64,000 nucleotides of DNA from Rhabditoides inermis (Eukaryota; Nematoda; Chromadorea; Rhabditida; Rhabditidae), in assembly GCA_963966185.1 (NCBI GenBank), contig CAWZYM010000006.1, positions 135,001-199,000 of the forward strand. Reading direction: 5' to 3'. The translations under genes were made by a program, and so were the position numbers. The notes below the pieces were generated by a model. It saw only the letters and a list, made by a program, of their open reading frames with translations. It was not told the DNA's origin and ran no database searches. This document shows, one piece after another, positions 1-12,855 of the stretch; within the stretch, counting starts at the first letter, position 1; the number at the start of each line of letters is the position of its first letter.

Positions 1-399
1 TGCCCTGCCGGCTGGCCGCGATCTCACTTCGCCAGGAAGGAACCTTCTCCTTTTCAGGCTCAGGCCTGAATCAATCAACCAATAACATCAAAAATCAATC
101 GATACTCACTCTGGCTGGTCGAATATCTGCTTGCTCTGCTGGAAGGCGATGTGCTCCTCCTGCCGATTGCGCGCATCCTGGTGGCGCCTGGAAACAATCG
201 ATAAATCGACATTGAAGACGATTTTAGAGCCTATTCTGGCCCTATCTGATCTTCTTTCTGAACAATTTCCTAGCACTAGCGACAATTTTCTTTAAAAAGT
301 ACTTGCGTAAACAAATGAACTTTGTCTTGTCCCAATGCAGCAAAAGCACATGCATAAAGCGTTTACAAATACTAACACAAACCTGCGCCTCTCTCTTCC

Positions 400-430
<31 letters not shown>

Positions 431-801
431 TCTCTCTCTCTCTCTCTTTCTCTCTCTCCTCTCTCTCTCTCTGTCTTCTCTCTCTCTCTAATATGGACGT
501 ATGGCGTTATTCATTTGTATTGTTATATTTCATCGGTTAATGTCCACTGTCTGTTATGCGCAGGTTTGTGTTAGTATTTGTAAACGCTTTATGCATGTGC
601 TTTTGCTGCATTGGGACAAGACAAAGTTCATTTGTTTACGCAAGTACTTTTTAAAGAAAATATATGTCCTTTTCTTAAATTTCATAGAAATTTTGAATAT
701 GTGCTGAATTATGACTATTCATATGGATTTTATCAAAAACTACTATCTCTCACTCACTCTGTTCTCTCCTTCTCTTCGTCCCTTCTCTCTCTTTCACTGT
801 T

Positions 802-848
<47 letters not shown>

Positions 849-3330
849 ACACTGTTCTCTCTCACTCTCTCACTCTCTCACTTTCTGCCTTTCTCTCTCT
901 GTCTCTTTATATTTTCTGCTCTTCTATCAACGTTTACAAATACTAACACAAACTCTCGGCCGTTCTCTCTCTTCTTACTCTCATGTACCACAGATCACAC
1001 GTTACGTTTCGGATCGCCGTTACGTTTCACAAAAACGTTTTTCCCCACATATTTTCTCACTACCGTTCGGAGTCGCGCCTACTGCGCTCTTTCTCCTGGT
1101 TATAGTTGGCGAACCCAAAACAACGCAAACCCGGCGCGAATTAGACGCTGGCGGCGGCGGGGCGAACTACACTCAAAGTGCGAGTTCGAGAGCACTGGCA
1201 GAAAACGCCGAGAGAGTACGCTTTCGGGAGAGAGTCAGCGTTACCGGACACGACTTCCACCCACCCACCCACCCACCCACACGCTGGCCTCTCACCTCAT
1301 GGGTGCGCGAGATCGCTCATAACTTCTTTCAGAGAAAAGATACAAAGATGCCATCAATTAGTGATCTGGCCTACGGAACCGTGCGAATCTAACTAACATG
1401 AATTGGATGAGTTCACATTCCTGCTAACATGATTTTTGGATATAGCTTCTTGAAAATTCTGGCGCGAGCCCTATCCTAAGCCAAAAGAGAGGGCGCTGCG
1501 CGCCCTCTCTAATATACAAGATACAACACAATGCAATGCGATACGATGAGTGAGCAAGTGATAGGGCTAAAGGCCGTGAGTCAAAGACGGCAATTCACAG
1601 TAGTCAGAAGGCGTATCGCCAGACACACCACTCAAACACACCTGCGCATAACGTTCTAACTACCTCCGAAATGCCCCCCAACCACTTCGAACTACGACGG
1701 AAACGGTTTCCGAAAAGACAGACCACGCCTTTAAGTGACGTGACATGGAAAAATGAGGCGCTACCTGCGCATGACGTTGCGTCTGTCGTTTACAGACTCG
1801 GGCCTCGCGATGTTGGGGTTGGAGGAGCGGAGGCGGCTGACCGCCGAGTTCTCGTCGCCCTCCTCCGACGCCGCGTCCTCGTTGTTCAGCTCCCGCTCGT
1901 ACAGACGGCACTGCTCCAGCAGCTCTCTGGAAGACGTCCTCTCTCTCTCCCTCTCTCCCTCCCCCTCTCTCTCTATCTCTCCCTCTCTCTCTACCTGTTC
2001 CCAGTCTTCTGCAGCTGCTTCATCGTGTCCTCCATGCCCATCTGATCGAGTGTATCGACGACGTCATAGAAAGTGTCCTGAGAGTGTGGAAAATGAAAAG
2101 AATCACGTGATTGTGATGACGATATCAGTAGTCACAAGCCATACAAGGAGGGACAGTGCATAGATTTCTAGGGAAATCAACATGCACTTGGGCGTGTTGA
2201 TTTCCTTTAGAAACATGCCATCGCACTCTTATCGCGGCGGCTGACAATGACGAGTACTGTACTGCCAAGAGTGTGGAACTCGTCATGAATCATGACGTCA
2301 TTGAAATGATGACGTCACTCAGTCTAATGACGTCACTCACCCTATCAGGAATGCCGTGGAGTGTCTTGTTGATGACGGTCATTCCGTAGACAAGCGTCTC
2401 CGCGTCGGGACAGTCTTTCTCTTGCAGCACCTTCATCAGCGCCGTCCAGTCGGGCTGGCCTGGAACATTCTCTCTCTCTCTCTTTCTCTCTCTCTCTCAC
2501 TCTCTCTCTCCCTCTCTCCTCTCTCCCTCTCTCTCCCTTACCCTTTGACCTCTCCACCGCCCCGATAGCCGCGAGCACGTGCAGACTGTTGTTGTCGTTG
2601 TACTCGACGAAGACAAGTAGCAGCTTCAGCGACGTCTTCACCACCAGACGGAACTGAAAGGGGGCAATAATCAGCTGATTAGATGATCAACTGATAAGAT
2701 GATAAGATGATCAACACGGAAAACATTCAACACATTCAGGGTTGACAGAACAGAGAAGTGGTAACATTCGGGTTGCTTGGATCATGCCTCTTACCCATTC
2801 CATACGGAAAGGACTCATTTCCTGCCGCTCCGTATCTTCGTACAACTACAACACAAAACACACGTGGACGGACGGACGCGGACGCGGACAATCGATACAT
2901 CGATATATGCAAATGGCACCCACCGGTGAGTCGAGGAGCTCGTAGAGCCATTGAATCGTGGCGTTGTGGGCGATGATTCCGTTCATACCGTCCACGTACA
3001 GCATCACTTGGCCGAGCGCTGAATAGCGAGGTGTTGATCAACTGATCAACTGATCACTGATAACTGATCAACTGATCAACGCACCTCGAAGGATGTAGTT
3101 CTGATGGTTCTGGTCGGCGATTCGACCCAGCCGAATCATACAGTCCAGACCGCCGTTCTGCACGAACTCGTGCACCAAGTCCTTGTCGTCCTGCAAATTG
3201 TGACGTGAGGTGACGTAAGGTTACGTAAGAAAATGACGCAAGTCACTCACCTGGAAGATCTGCTTGAGTGAGAAGAGAGCGCGACGCTGGTCGCGGCCGG
3301 AGGCATTCAACAGCTTGTCTGGAAGGGTGG

Positions 3331-3369
<39 letters not shown>

Positions 3370-6300
3370 GGAGAGAGAGATACTCACCAATAATGGTCTT
3401 GACTCGCAGCTGTGTTTGTGTGCGTATAACGAGACTGCAGCGGCGGCTGAAAAAAGTAGAAGATAAAAGTTATTCAAATATAAATTCAAACAGTTCTTTT
3501 TTCTTTTTCTCACACAACACTCTCTCTCTCTCTCTTTCGCACCTATTCAAATACTCGTCTCCCCAGTCAAACTCGTCCTCCTCGATCTCCGCGGCTGACG
3601 ACGTCGTCTCCACCGACGTCGCCTCCGACTGCGTCTGCTCCGACGACGTGGACACGTCTTCCTCCTCGAAGACGTCGTCGTCTTCGGCTTCCTCGCGTCC
3701 TTCCACCTCCAGATCCGCCGCAGACTGTTTCCTGCTGTCGTAGCCACTGTCCATCGAAGCTTCTCTCATCGCAGAGAAGCGGGACGTGGACGGAGCAGAT
3801 GGTGGAGCAGGAGCAGGAGCAGTAGCAGCTACTACCGCGGGTTTCCTCCACGGGTACACCTCCTTCTCCTTCTCCTGTGTGAATGGCAGGACGGGAGCGA
3901 TCTTGCGTTCTGCCAGTGGACTTGGCTCCTTCTCTTTTTCGATTTGCCACGGGTAGCGTCTCTCCTCCTTCTCCTCTCGTATCAAGCTGCTCCTCCAACC
4001 CAGACTCTCCTTGGATGTGCTCGGCTCAGCGAAGCGACTTCTCCACGAGTGCGCGCTGTCCTGCTGGGCGGCCTTCTCCCTCTCCTCCTTCTCCATCCGC
4101 TCGCGCTGCTCCTTCTCCAACCTCTCCTTCTCCCGACGTTCTCGCTCCAGCCGATCTTCTAGAAGCTTTTTCCTCTGCTCCAGCTCCTGCCTTTCTCTCT
4201 GCTCCCTCTCTCGCTGCTCCCGTAGCTCCTTCTCCTTCTGATCCTTCTCCTTCAGCTCCCTCTCCCTCTGCTCCTTCTCCCGTTTCTCCTTCTCCTTCTC
4301 CGCTCCGGTCAGAGCAGAGTACAGCGACTCGGTCATCGGGTTCTTTCGCGGCTGCATTCTCTCATACTCGATGATCGAACTCTCCTCCCTCTGTGGCGGG
4401 ATGATTTCAGCTCCTCGGAACATCGACCTGCTCACTCCTGGCTTCTCCTTCTCCTCCTCCTTCCGATTCCAACTGGCATACCGGTCCATGGGAGTAGAGT
4501 ATGCAGATGTGTAGGGCTTGACAGTTTCTGTGAGGGCAGAATAGGGTTTGACAGATTCTGTCATAGAATAGGGCTTGGCAGTCTCAATAGGCGTGGAATA
4601 GGGCTTCACAGTTTCCGTGCGACTAGAATAGGGTTTAGCAGTCTCAATAGGCATGGAATAAGGCTTGGGAGCAGCTTCAATCCTGACTGGGTCCGGTTTG
4701 GGAGCATAGCTGCGCGAGAGGGAGGAATAAGGAGAGGCAGATATGGAGACAGGGGCGGCTCTCGCGCTCCACTCAGGCGATTCGGTCTTCCTCAAAGAAG
4801 ACTTTGCCGGCGTCGCCGGAGCACTCCTTGCGAGACTCGCCGTGAATGTGTCGCGCGAATCCAACAAATCAGAGGGGCGGAGCGTCGAGGGGCGGGGCAT
4901 CGGCAGGTCGGAGAACGAGCGGCAGGGCTTGGCCGGCGGAAAGTCGGGCACATCGTCGTCAATGAAGGGAATAGCTTGTCGCGGCTCCAGTACGGTGGGC
5001 TTCTTCACGGCAAAGTCTCTGGGAAGAGACGCGCCATCGACGGAAGAAGAGAACCACTGTTTCGCTGGCCGGCGAGACTCCTCGCACACTGTGCTTCTCC
5101 TGACCAACGAGGGCTCGGCGCGGAGTGGCTTGACGATGAGCGGCAGGTGCTCCCCTCCTCCTCCTCCTCCTCCTCCTCCTCCTCCTCCTCCTCCTCCTCC
5201 TCCTCCTCCTCCTCCTCCTCCTCCTCCTCCTCCTCCTCCTTCCTTCGGCCTATACGCATCGGACGGCGTATCAATGTCGATGTCGAACGTGCAAAGCCGC
5301 GACTTGGCTGGAGCAGCTCTCACGGGAGACGCGGAGAAGTGCGCCTTTCCGGGAGCAGCCCTTTGAGACGACACACTGTACGACATCCGATCTTCCTTAA
5401 CAATCGGATGCCGTCAAATGTCAGATACTCAAATAAGCAGGAATCAGTATAGCGCAATAGTGCGGATGGAGGTGATACGCGATAGGGTCGCGCCGACGCC
5501 GCCGCTCTCCCGCAGAGAGAGAAAGGGGGCGGGGCGTGGCATTTGCATACCCCTTTCTATTCAGGTGTGTGTGGGATATGGATCTGTATGCGCGGCGCGA
5601 GAGTGGGGGTTGATTGATTCTGTGGGATAGGAGATGTCAGCGGGAGTGTGGGCGAATTGCACAATTACGACCCTTTCAACAAGCATTTCAAGATCGCAGA
5701 CATGAGATATAGCGCGACAAGTGAAGCCGCACCTGACACCATCAAATTACCATATTACATATTCCCATAATATACAATCGTGTTGTAGATGTATTATACA
5801 ATAGTATAGTCGTATGTATGTGGCGCGAGTCTCAATTTCACACACTTTTAGCTAGCGCCTCTCCAAAATCGCAAACAGATCGCATTTCAGCAGATGTCTA
5901 GAAAGTACACACGTTCGCATGTGAAGCGAACAATGGAGGAGATATACGATCTATCTATATTTCAGTCCTACTGATATGTTAATTCACCTTGTATGTTTAC
6001 GATCTGACAGAATCTATCCTGGGAAGGAGTGAGAGAGAGGGCGCGAGAGAGCGTGGGAACGCGAGAGGGTACCAGACAGCGCAGATCGAGAGAACGGACC
6101 AGCAAATGGGATCAACTCATATCTCTTCCCCGAAACCGCACGATTGCGGGGGGTTGCGCAAGACGAAAATGTAATAATACATAATGAACAAAGAAGTAGA
6201 TTTACGATTCACCTCGGCGGGTTGAAGTCGAAGGGAAATCGCTCGTAGTCATTGAGATCCATACTAATGACACAAAAATTCCGCTGCCTCATTGCAAAAG

Positions 6301-8302
6301 GCTCATGTGAAATGGAATACACTAACCACTTGAATCGGGAGTATGAGCGCATGGAAAAAGAGGTTTCCCATAGGCGGCGGCAACATGAAACGAACCCACT
6401 TACCTGGGACAATGATCCGCAAACGGTTCAGTCATGGTAGTTCTCTCGAACGTATCATAAGTAACTGTCACTCTCTCACTCACTCACTTACTACATACTG
6501 CAACTTATAAACATGCAATATGTGAAGCAAACAACTATATGGCTATTCTACGGCAATTCTCGGCGGTCGGTCAGACAGACGAGAAATGACGAGAAATTCG
6601 AAAGGCAAAACGCAAAAACCAAAAAAAAAGTTGACGTCAATATTCACCTGTCCTGTTTGAGGATGTCGAACTCGTCGTTCTGTTCCGTGAGGCTCATCTC
6701 GGAATCCAAGTAGGTGTGGAACTCGCCCCCGCCACCCTCCAGACCGCGGTACACCTAGAGAGGGACGGGTAGAGAGAGAGAGAGAGAGAGGGGAGAGAGA
6801 GAGAGTCATTACCTGCAGCGCCGCATCACCAGCCTTGTGAGGCGCGCGGAGTGTGCGAATCACCTCGGCTATCTGCTCGCCTGTAAACGGAGTGTTGCCC
6901 TCTCCCTCTCCCTCTCCCTCTCCCTCTCCCTCTCCCTCTCCCTCTCCCTCTCCCTCTCCCTCTCCCTCTCCCTCTCCCTCTCCCTCTCCCTCTCCCTCTC
7001 CCTCTCCCTCTCCCTCTCCCTCTCCCTCTCCCTCTCCCTCTCCCTCTCCCTCTCCCTCTCCCTCTCCCTCTCCCTCTCCCTCTCCCTCTCCCTCTCCCTC
7101 TCCCTCTCCCTCTCCCTCTCCCTCTCCCTCTCCCTCTCCCTCTCCCTCTCCCTCTCCCTCTCCCTCTCCCTCTCCCTCTCCCTCTCCCTCTCCCTCTCCC
7201 TCTCCCTCTCCCTCTCCCTCTCCCTCTCCCTCTCCCTCTCCCTCTCCCTCTCCCTCTCCCTCTCCCTCTCCCTCTCCCTCTCCCTCTCCCTCTCCCTCTC
7301 CCTCTCCCTCTCCCTCTCCCTCTCCCTCTCCCTCTCCCTCTCCCTCTCCCTCTCCCTCTCCCTCTCCCTCTCCCTCTCCCTCTCCCTCTCCCTCTCCCTC
7401 TCCCTCTCCCTCTCCCTCTCCCTCTCCCTCTCCCTCTCCCTCTCCCTCTCCCTCTCCCTCTCCCTCTCCCTCTCCCTCTCCCTCTCCCTCTCCCTCTCCC
7501 TCTCCCTCTCCCTCTCCCTCTCCCTCTCCCTCTCCCTCTCCCTCTCCCTCTCCCTCTCCCTCTCCCTCTCCCTCTCCCTCTCCCTCTCCCTCTCCCTCTC
7601 CCTCTCCCTCTCCCTCTCCCTCTCCCTCTCCCTCTCCCTCTCCCTCTCCCTCTCCCTCTCCCTCTCCCTCTCCCTCTCCCTCTCCCTCTCCCTCTCCCTC
7701 TCCCTCTCCCTCTCCCTCTCCCTCTCCCTCTCCCTCTCCCTCTCCCTCTCCCTCTCCCTCTCCCTCTCCCTCTCCCTCTCCCTCTCCCTCTCCCTCTCCC
7801 TCTCCCTCTCCCTCTCCCTCTCCCTCTCCCTCTCCCTCTCCCTCTCCCTCTCCCTCTCCCTCTCCCTCTCCCTCTCCCTCTCCCTCTCCCTCTCCCTCTC
7901 CCTCTCCCTCTCCCTCTCCCTCTCCCTTCCCTCCCTCTCTCTCTCCCTCCCTCTCTCTCTCCCTCTCTCTCCCTCTCCCCCCCACTCACCAATAGGCGCG
8001 TGCATTCGAAAGGCGAACGTGACAGGCCGCATGGGTTCGAGATAACAGGATGAGGTGGTTGCGAATGGGTCACTATCCGCCACATACTGCACCCGGCACG
8101 TGAACGTCTGAAAAGTGTCGTCCTTCTCTTCCTCCTCCTCCTCCTCCTTCTCCTCCTCCCCCTCATCCTTCTCCTCCTTCTCCTTCTCCTCCTCCTCATC
8201 CTCCTCCTTACCCTCCTCCCTCTTCTCATTCTCCTCCTCCTCTCCCTCCTCCTCCTTCTCCTCCTCCCCACTTCTCCTCACCTCAGCATCGTCGTCCGAC
8301 AT
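1..8302 (-). CDS. fhod-1: FHOD-family formin, amino-terminal portion (partial, continues off the left edge)
   Basis: FHOD formins nucleate and bundle actin filaments; in muscle they act at sarcomeres. I read 15 exons: 8302-7990, 6880-6813, 6754-6648, 6263-6213, 5375-3543, 3446-3388, 3318-3251, 3190-3085, 3018-2924, 2653-2542, 2459-2341, 2077-1995, 1926-1765, 187-110 and 65-<1. All reading phases agree. An acidic amino terminus leads into [14 protein letters not shown], the start of the FHOD GTPase-binding domain. The FH3 armadillo region is unmistakable ([59 protein letters not shown]). FH1 and FH2 lie outside the window. The start ATG at 8302 follows a CTCTCAG acceptor by 2 nt, suggesting trans-splicing. 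Exon 5 (about 610 codons, low complexity, poly-Gly, E/K/R-rich coiled-coil-like stretch) interrupts the GTPase-binding domain. Its acceptor at 5375 is the least certain boundary; an ATG at 5386 could instead start a short isoform. Confidence 0.9.
5153..5240 (-). repeat. (CCT)n trinucleotide tract encoding poly-glycine in FHOD exon 5
   Basis: A nearly perfect CCT run reads as about 28 consecutive GGA glycine codons in the FHOD frame. The other two antisense phases would read Glu or Arg runs. It lies in the disordered exon 5, so length changes would stay in frame. Confidence 0.9.
6404..6435 (-). other. possible alternative first exon of the FHOD gene
   Basis: A short open segment starts with ATG at 6435, encodes [10 protein letters not shown] and ends in a strong donor (CAG then GTAAGTGGG). 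It leaves phase 2, exactly what the acceptor of FHOD exon 4 (6263) requires. It could give an isoform lacking the GTPase-binding exons 1-3. Support is only splice-site quality and phase, so it may be chance. Confidence 0.3.
6899..7926. repeat. perfect (TCTCCC)n hexanucleotide array, about 171 copies
   Basis: About 1.03 kb of uninterrupted TCTCCC units, with no substitution visible in any printed line, makes up nearly all of FHOD intron 1. On the sense strand of the gene it is (GGGAGA)n, a pure polypurine tract. It opens long frames in several phases (Arg-Glu, Gly-Glu, Ser-Pro, Ser-Leu) that are not genes. The exact copy number in an assembly should be treated as approximate. Confidence 0.98.
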
Positions 8303-8471
8303 GTCTGAGAGGGTGAGAAGCTGGAGACCTCTCTCTCTCTTGGTTAGGTGTCTGAAGTGTGCATACAAACATCATAATAAACACGGTAATTCGACAGGGA
8401 CACGAGGCGTCACCAAACACGCGAACACATGTATCAAAACACGGTTTGGCACGCGAGAGAGAGAGAGAGGG

Positions 8472-8515
<44 letters not shown>

Positions 8516-8569
8516 GAAAGAGAGAGAGCGAGAAGAGAAACAGTGGATCGTATTATGGCTGATGGAGAG

Positions 8570-8605
<36 letters not shown>

Positions 8606-9115
8606 GAGACGAGATAGGTGCAAAGCAAACGCGTTGGAGGGTGTCTAGGAATCAGACATCGAAACACAATCACAATATTCATTTCAAATCTGGGAGCAAA
8701 TCGCGGCCGTATATTGGCATGATCGTTGATAAAAGGTATCGGTTCATAAACGACGTATACAAAAATATTTAGAGAGATACGGAGTGAAATAAGCAAAGAG
8801 AGACGGTTGAATGCGTTATTTTGCACATGTGTGAATTCGAGCAATCAGAAATCAGCTGGCGCCACGAGAAACCACTCAATCGATGCGAACAAGCCAATTA
8901 TCCGATCTGTGTGTATATCAAGCACTGCCCGCAGGCATCCCTCTCACTGTCTGCGCACTCTCTGATCAACATACTCTCTCGCACTCACGCGCCGCGCGCG
9001 AGATGAAAAGCATATGGATATAGTCAGGCCCGCGCGAAAATACACACACAAGAATCAGCTGTTTCAAGCATGGAGAAAGAACAAAGAGTGATATGAAACA
9101 TGTGGAGAACATGAA

Positions 9116-9330
9116 AGGAGGAGGAATAGGAGGAGGAGAAGGAGGAGAAGGAGGAGAAGGAGGAGAAGGAGCAGGAGAAGGAGGAGGAGCAGGAGGAGCA
9201 GGAGGAGAAGGAGGAGGAGAAGGAGGAGAAGGAGGAGAAGGAGAAGAAGGAGGAGAAGGAGGAGAAGGAGGAGAAGGAGGAGAAGGAGGAGAAGGAGGAG
9301 AAGGAGGAGAAGGAGCAGGAGCAGGAGCAG
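9116..9330. repeat. imperfect (GGAGAA)n purine block
   Basis: About 215 bp built from GGA and GAA triplets with occasional GCA variants. It creates frames of poly-Gly/Glu on + and poly-Leu or poly-Ser/Phe on -, none with a splice or family context. Confidence 0.9.
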
Positions 9331-9640
9331 GAAGCAGGAGCAGAGTGCAGTCTCAACGTGGGACGCGTGTTCGTTTCCATTCATTCGGCGCACAGTTGGC
9401 TCACTGCTTACAAGAGGCAGACGAGTCTCTCACCCACTACCGGACCAGTTGCCACGCATGTGTGTGCGCACTCAGGCTGGTCCCCTTACCCCCTCTCTCT
9501 CTCTCTATCCCTCCCTCTCTCTCTCACTCTCAAAACTAACAGAGATGTCAAAGGTAAACCCTTGAGCCGCGCAGATTGGCAGGGGGATAATCGATCGATG
9601 GGGGGATATCGGGGGCAGATGAGGGGGCGAATCTACTCAC

Positions 9641-9724
9641 CCCCTTCTTGTGAAACTCGTATAGAGTGACTAATATTACAGCGCCGAGAAAACACGCAGC
9701 TATCAAAATATACACACACCACAT
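9641..9724 (-). CDS. possible exon encoding a single transmembrane segment
   Basis: From an ATG at 9724 the minus strand reads 28 codons, including a hydrophobic helix (YILIAACFLGAVILVTLY) followed by EFHKKG, and ends at a good donor (GGG then GTGAGT). The hydrophobic-then-basic order resembles a signal anchor. I could not find a convincing partner exon. It is not in frame with FHOD exon 1, so it may be part of a small unrecognised gene or chance. Confidence 0.25.
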
Positions 9725-10196
9725 GTGATATAGGCAAATAGGACAGTAGTAAAAAAAACAGAAAACGGAAAACACTACAGCTACACTCAAGCAATTGGTT
9801 TCAAATAGGCGTCAGCAAAGTTGGAACGAGCCTCTTTGATTGTACAACTCTTGATAGACTCGCCAGTGAGTTGGTGAGGAGAAGCGTAGTACTTTGCCGT
9901 TCACTCTCTCTCTCTCTCTCTCTCTCTCACTCGGGCCCACCCTCACACCCACTCGTCCCTCTCACTATCACACACTCTCTCCGCCACCCTCCGCACTCCT
10001 CTCTCCTGGGGGCTCGGATGTAAAAATGTATATCCACACTCTGTCTCTCTCTCTGAGCGGGAGAGAGTATGAAATCAGAGAGGGCGCAGAGAGAGAAAGA
10101 GAGAAGGAGTGGATCGATGGATGAAAGAGAGGAGGGATTGCCGGATTGGGACGAAAGCCGAAGACAGTGCCATTCGATGATGATAAGACGTATGCA

Positions 10197-10246
<50 letters not shown>

Positions 10247-10542
10247 GGAACAGGATTCAGCCGCGCACATCATCAGAGTGAGATAACACTGATTTCGATT
10301 ATGCAACGCCAAATCCGCATTCCTTCAGCCTTCAGGTGATTGAATGAACATCTAATCATCCTACTACGATTCTGAATGGAAAAAAAAGAGTGCGGCGGCA
10401 CGAATTGGAATTGAGAAGCGATCGAAGATCACACAAATCCTATCCACGCAATCAACATGCGGATCTGAAGAGAGTGCGAGAGAAGCTGGGAGGTGGCTTA
10501 ATTGACTGATCGCTGATCCCTCGTGGGGCTGAGTATCGGAAG

Positions 10543-10585
<43 letters not shown>

Positions 10586-11133
10586 ACTGGTTGCTCTTCA
10601 GTTTGCTGAAGATTCGCTTCACGTAATCTCGGCTGAATCACCTGTCACTCCTGCCATTCTCAAACATCGACGACGAACTCGGGTCAAAAAGCACGCGGCT
10701 GCGAATCGATCAGCTGATTACTGATTGATTAGCTGATTAGCTGATTATCAGCTGACAAACACGAGCGCCAGAAATACGGAAGCAACACGCAAAGTGCTAG
10801 GGAAAGCGAGAAAATACTGGGGACAAACACAGAGATTGGAGATTGGAGGTAGGTGTAGTAAGAGAGATGAGAGGTATACAGTACAGTAGATGATGGCACA
10901 ACGCGCAACGAAGCAGAAAAGTGAACTCTCTATTTCAAATTTCAAGGTCTTGAAACAGCGAGCGAGAGTGAATTGGCGCGGCGCAGACAATCAAAGAATG
11001 AGGAACACAATTTCTCGAAAAAAACGTACAGAAAAGGAAGCGAGCCGAAAGCGATCGTCCATCAAAACAATCCTATTTGCAATTGCGATCAGCTGACCGT
11101 TCGATCAGAAGCCGCGCCGCACTCTGCTTCTCT

Positions 11134-11170
<37 letters not shown>

Positions 11171-11422
11171 TCTCGGAATAGGTGCAGGGAGAGAAAAAAG
11201 ACCTATAGTCACATTTCAAGTGTCGCATGCGGAATGAGTTATGACATGAGTGAGTACTAAACTGGTAGATTGGCTTATAGGACCGGAAGTGGCATATATG
11301 GAAAGAGTGGCGAGGTGGGGAGTGGGCTGGATACCCTCGAAAACTCACGTTCGCGAACACCAGTGCAATAGCAATTACACACATACCATCTTCAATTCTT
11401 GCGAGACGGGGGCGCGAAACCA

Positions 11423-11471
<49 letters not shown>

Positions 11472-12855
11472 GGATCAATCAAGAGAGGGATATGTAGGGA
11501 AGGGATGAGCAAAGGAGGAGTGGACAAGGACTGGATATATAGAGAGTGGAAGCCAGCCAGCCATTCTAGGATCGAGAGAGAGAGAGAGAGAGAGAGAGGC
11601 GTTCATATACCAAACACACATAGCAACAATCATCAAACATGGGAATGCGGGAAGTGCCGCTCTCTGGAGTTGGCTACTCTGCAACCTTGAAAGCAGGTGG
11701 CAGAGAATTGGAATGCGAGAGGACAATACATCTGCTTTGTGTCGCGCTCTCACTGTGAGCTCCGCATTTGCATAGCGGTCACGAATAGGGTATAGGGTTG
11801 CGCGCCCCCGGGAAAGGAGACAATCGTCACCGGCAACAGGAACCGCCGTTGTCAAGGTCCGTTCGCGCGCCGACCAATTACCACTTCTCTCTCTCTCTTT
11901 CTCTCTCTCTCTCGATCGCAATTGAAAATACAGACTGTTATGCGTCTCTAGAGCACAACAAACAAAGTGGCCAATGAATGAGTGCTCACCTGTTCAAGAG
12001 CGAACAATACTCTAGTAAGTAACAAGATAACAACTACTATACGGTGCATTTATAGCCTCTATCAGCATCAACCGCATACGCTTCCGAATAGGATCAATAG
12101 TACTTTCTGACACGCAAAAACCTGTGATCTGGAAAAAAGAGCATTACCACATTGTGCAGACCTACAAAAAAACGGGTTTGACCGATATGTAATAAGTTGG
12201 CATAAACAAGCAAAAGAGGAAACCGTGTACAGGCGGCAAGTAACATTGACATGATGAATTCCAAATCAATACATTCCAATGGTTTTCTGATATCAGGGAG
12301 TGATAAGGTGATCGTGAAAAGACGAACAGCTTCCAACATGTGAGGAGAGTGGACAATAAACAGGAGAGAGAGAGAGGAGAGAGAGAGAGAGTAGAGAGAG
12401 AGAAGGAGATCGATCGAGCTCTCTTTCTCCCTCGCATTACACTCCCTCGCACATAACAGGTAGGACCCATAATGAATCTAGCAAGGTGTGCGGGTCAGCT
12501 GGCAGCAGAGAGAGTGCGCGACGGCGAGAGACGCCAGACTGCGAGACGCCTCTCACCAGCAAACACCCGCTATTTGCATACCCATCCCAATCAAGCAACA
12601 CCCGCACCCGCCATTTTCACAAAGCTCACCGAACCCGAAACCAATACACACCCAGCAACTGAACAAACAAAAATTTATATCTCTCGTCGAAAAAAATCAT
12701 CGGAACATGTACAGAATACTAGGAAACAAAAACACGGGACACGACAACTTACCCAGACAACACAATACACGGGGAGCCACTGTGAGATATATACGGATCT
12801 ATACGGGATACATGCAAAGGAGCACTAGTCTCAATCCGAAAGGGAAGGGACCAGT

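Larger units (their letters stand above)
8303..12855. other. gene-poor stretch dominated by simple repeats
   Basis: Between the FHOD start and the stop of the macro-domain gene I find no recognisable protein. The DNA holds GA/CT tracts (about 8456-8605, 9901-9930, 10201-10240, 10548-10580, 11136-11166, 11427-11468, 11576-11598, 12362-12400), a (GGAGAA)n-like block, AT-rich spacer and one possible transmembrane exon. It may contain the FHOD promoter and 5' untranslated exons. Confidence 0.6.

Noticed and set aside
1486..1511. Hairpin AGAGAGGGCG with inverted CGCCCTCTCT
   Set aside because: Short palindrome in FHOD intron 13 with a 6-nt core; no T-run or conserved partner to suggest a function.
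4743..5366. 207-codon plus-strand frame with a poly-proline run
   Set aside because: Antisense shadow of FHOD exon 5 and its GGA glycine tract.
6543..8271. Open frames of 400-500 codons of Arg-Gly, Gly-Glu, Arg-Glu, Ser-Pro or Ser-Leu repeats on both strands
   Set aside because: They are the six-frame shadows of the TCTCCC hexamer array in FHOD intron 1, with no splice sites, conserved domain or start context.
12094..12470. Hydrophobic minus-strand frames of 81 and 102 codons
   Set aside because: No splice context, no recognisable family, and overlapping hydrophobic frames in AT-rich DNA are common by chance.
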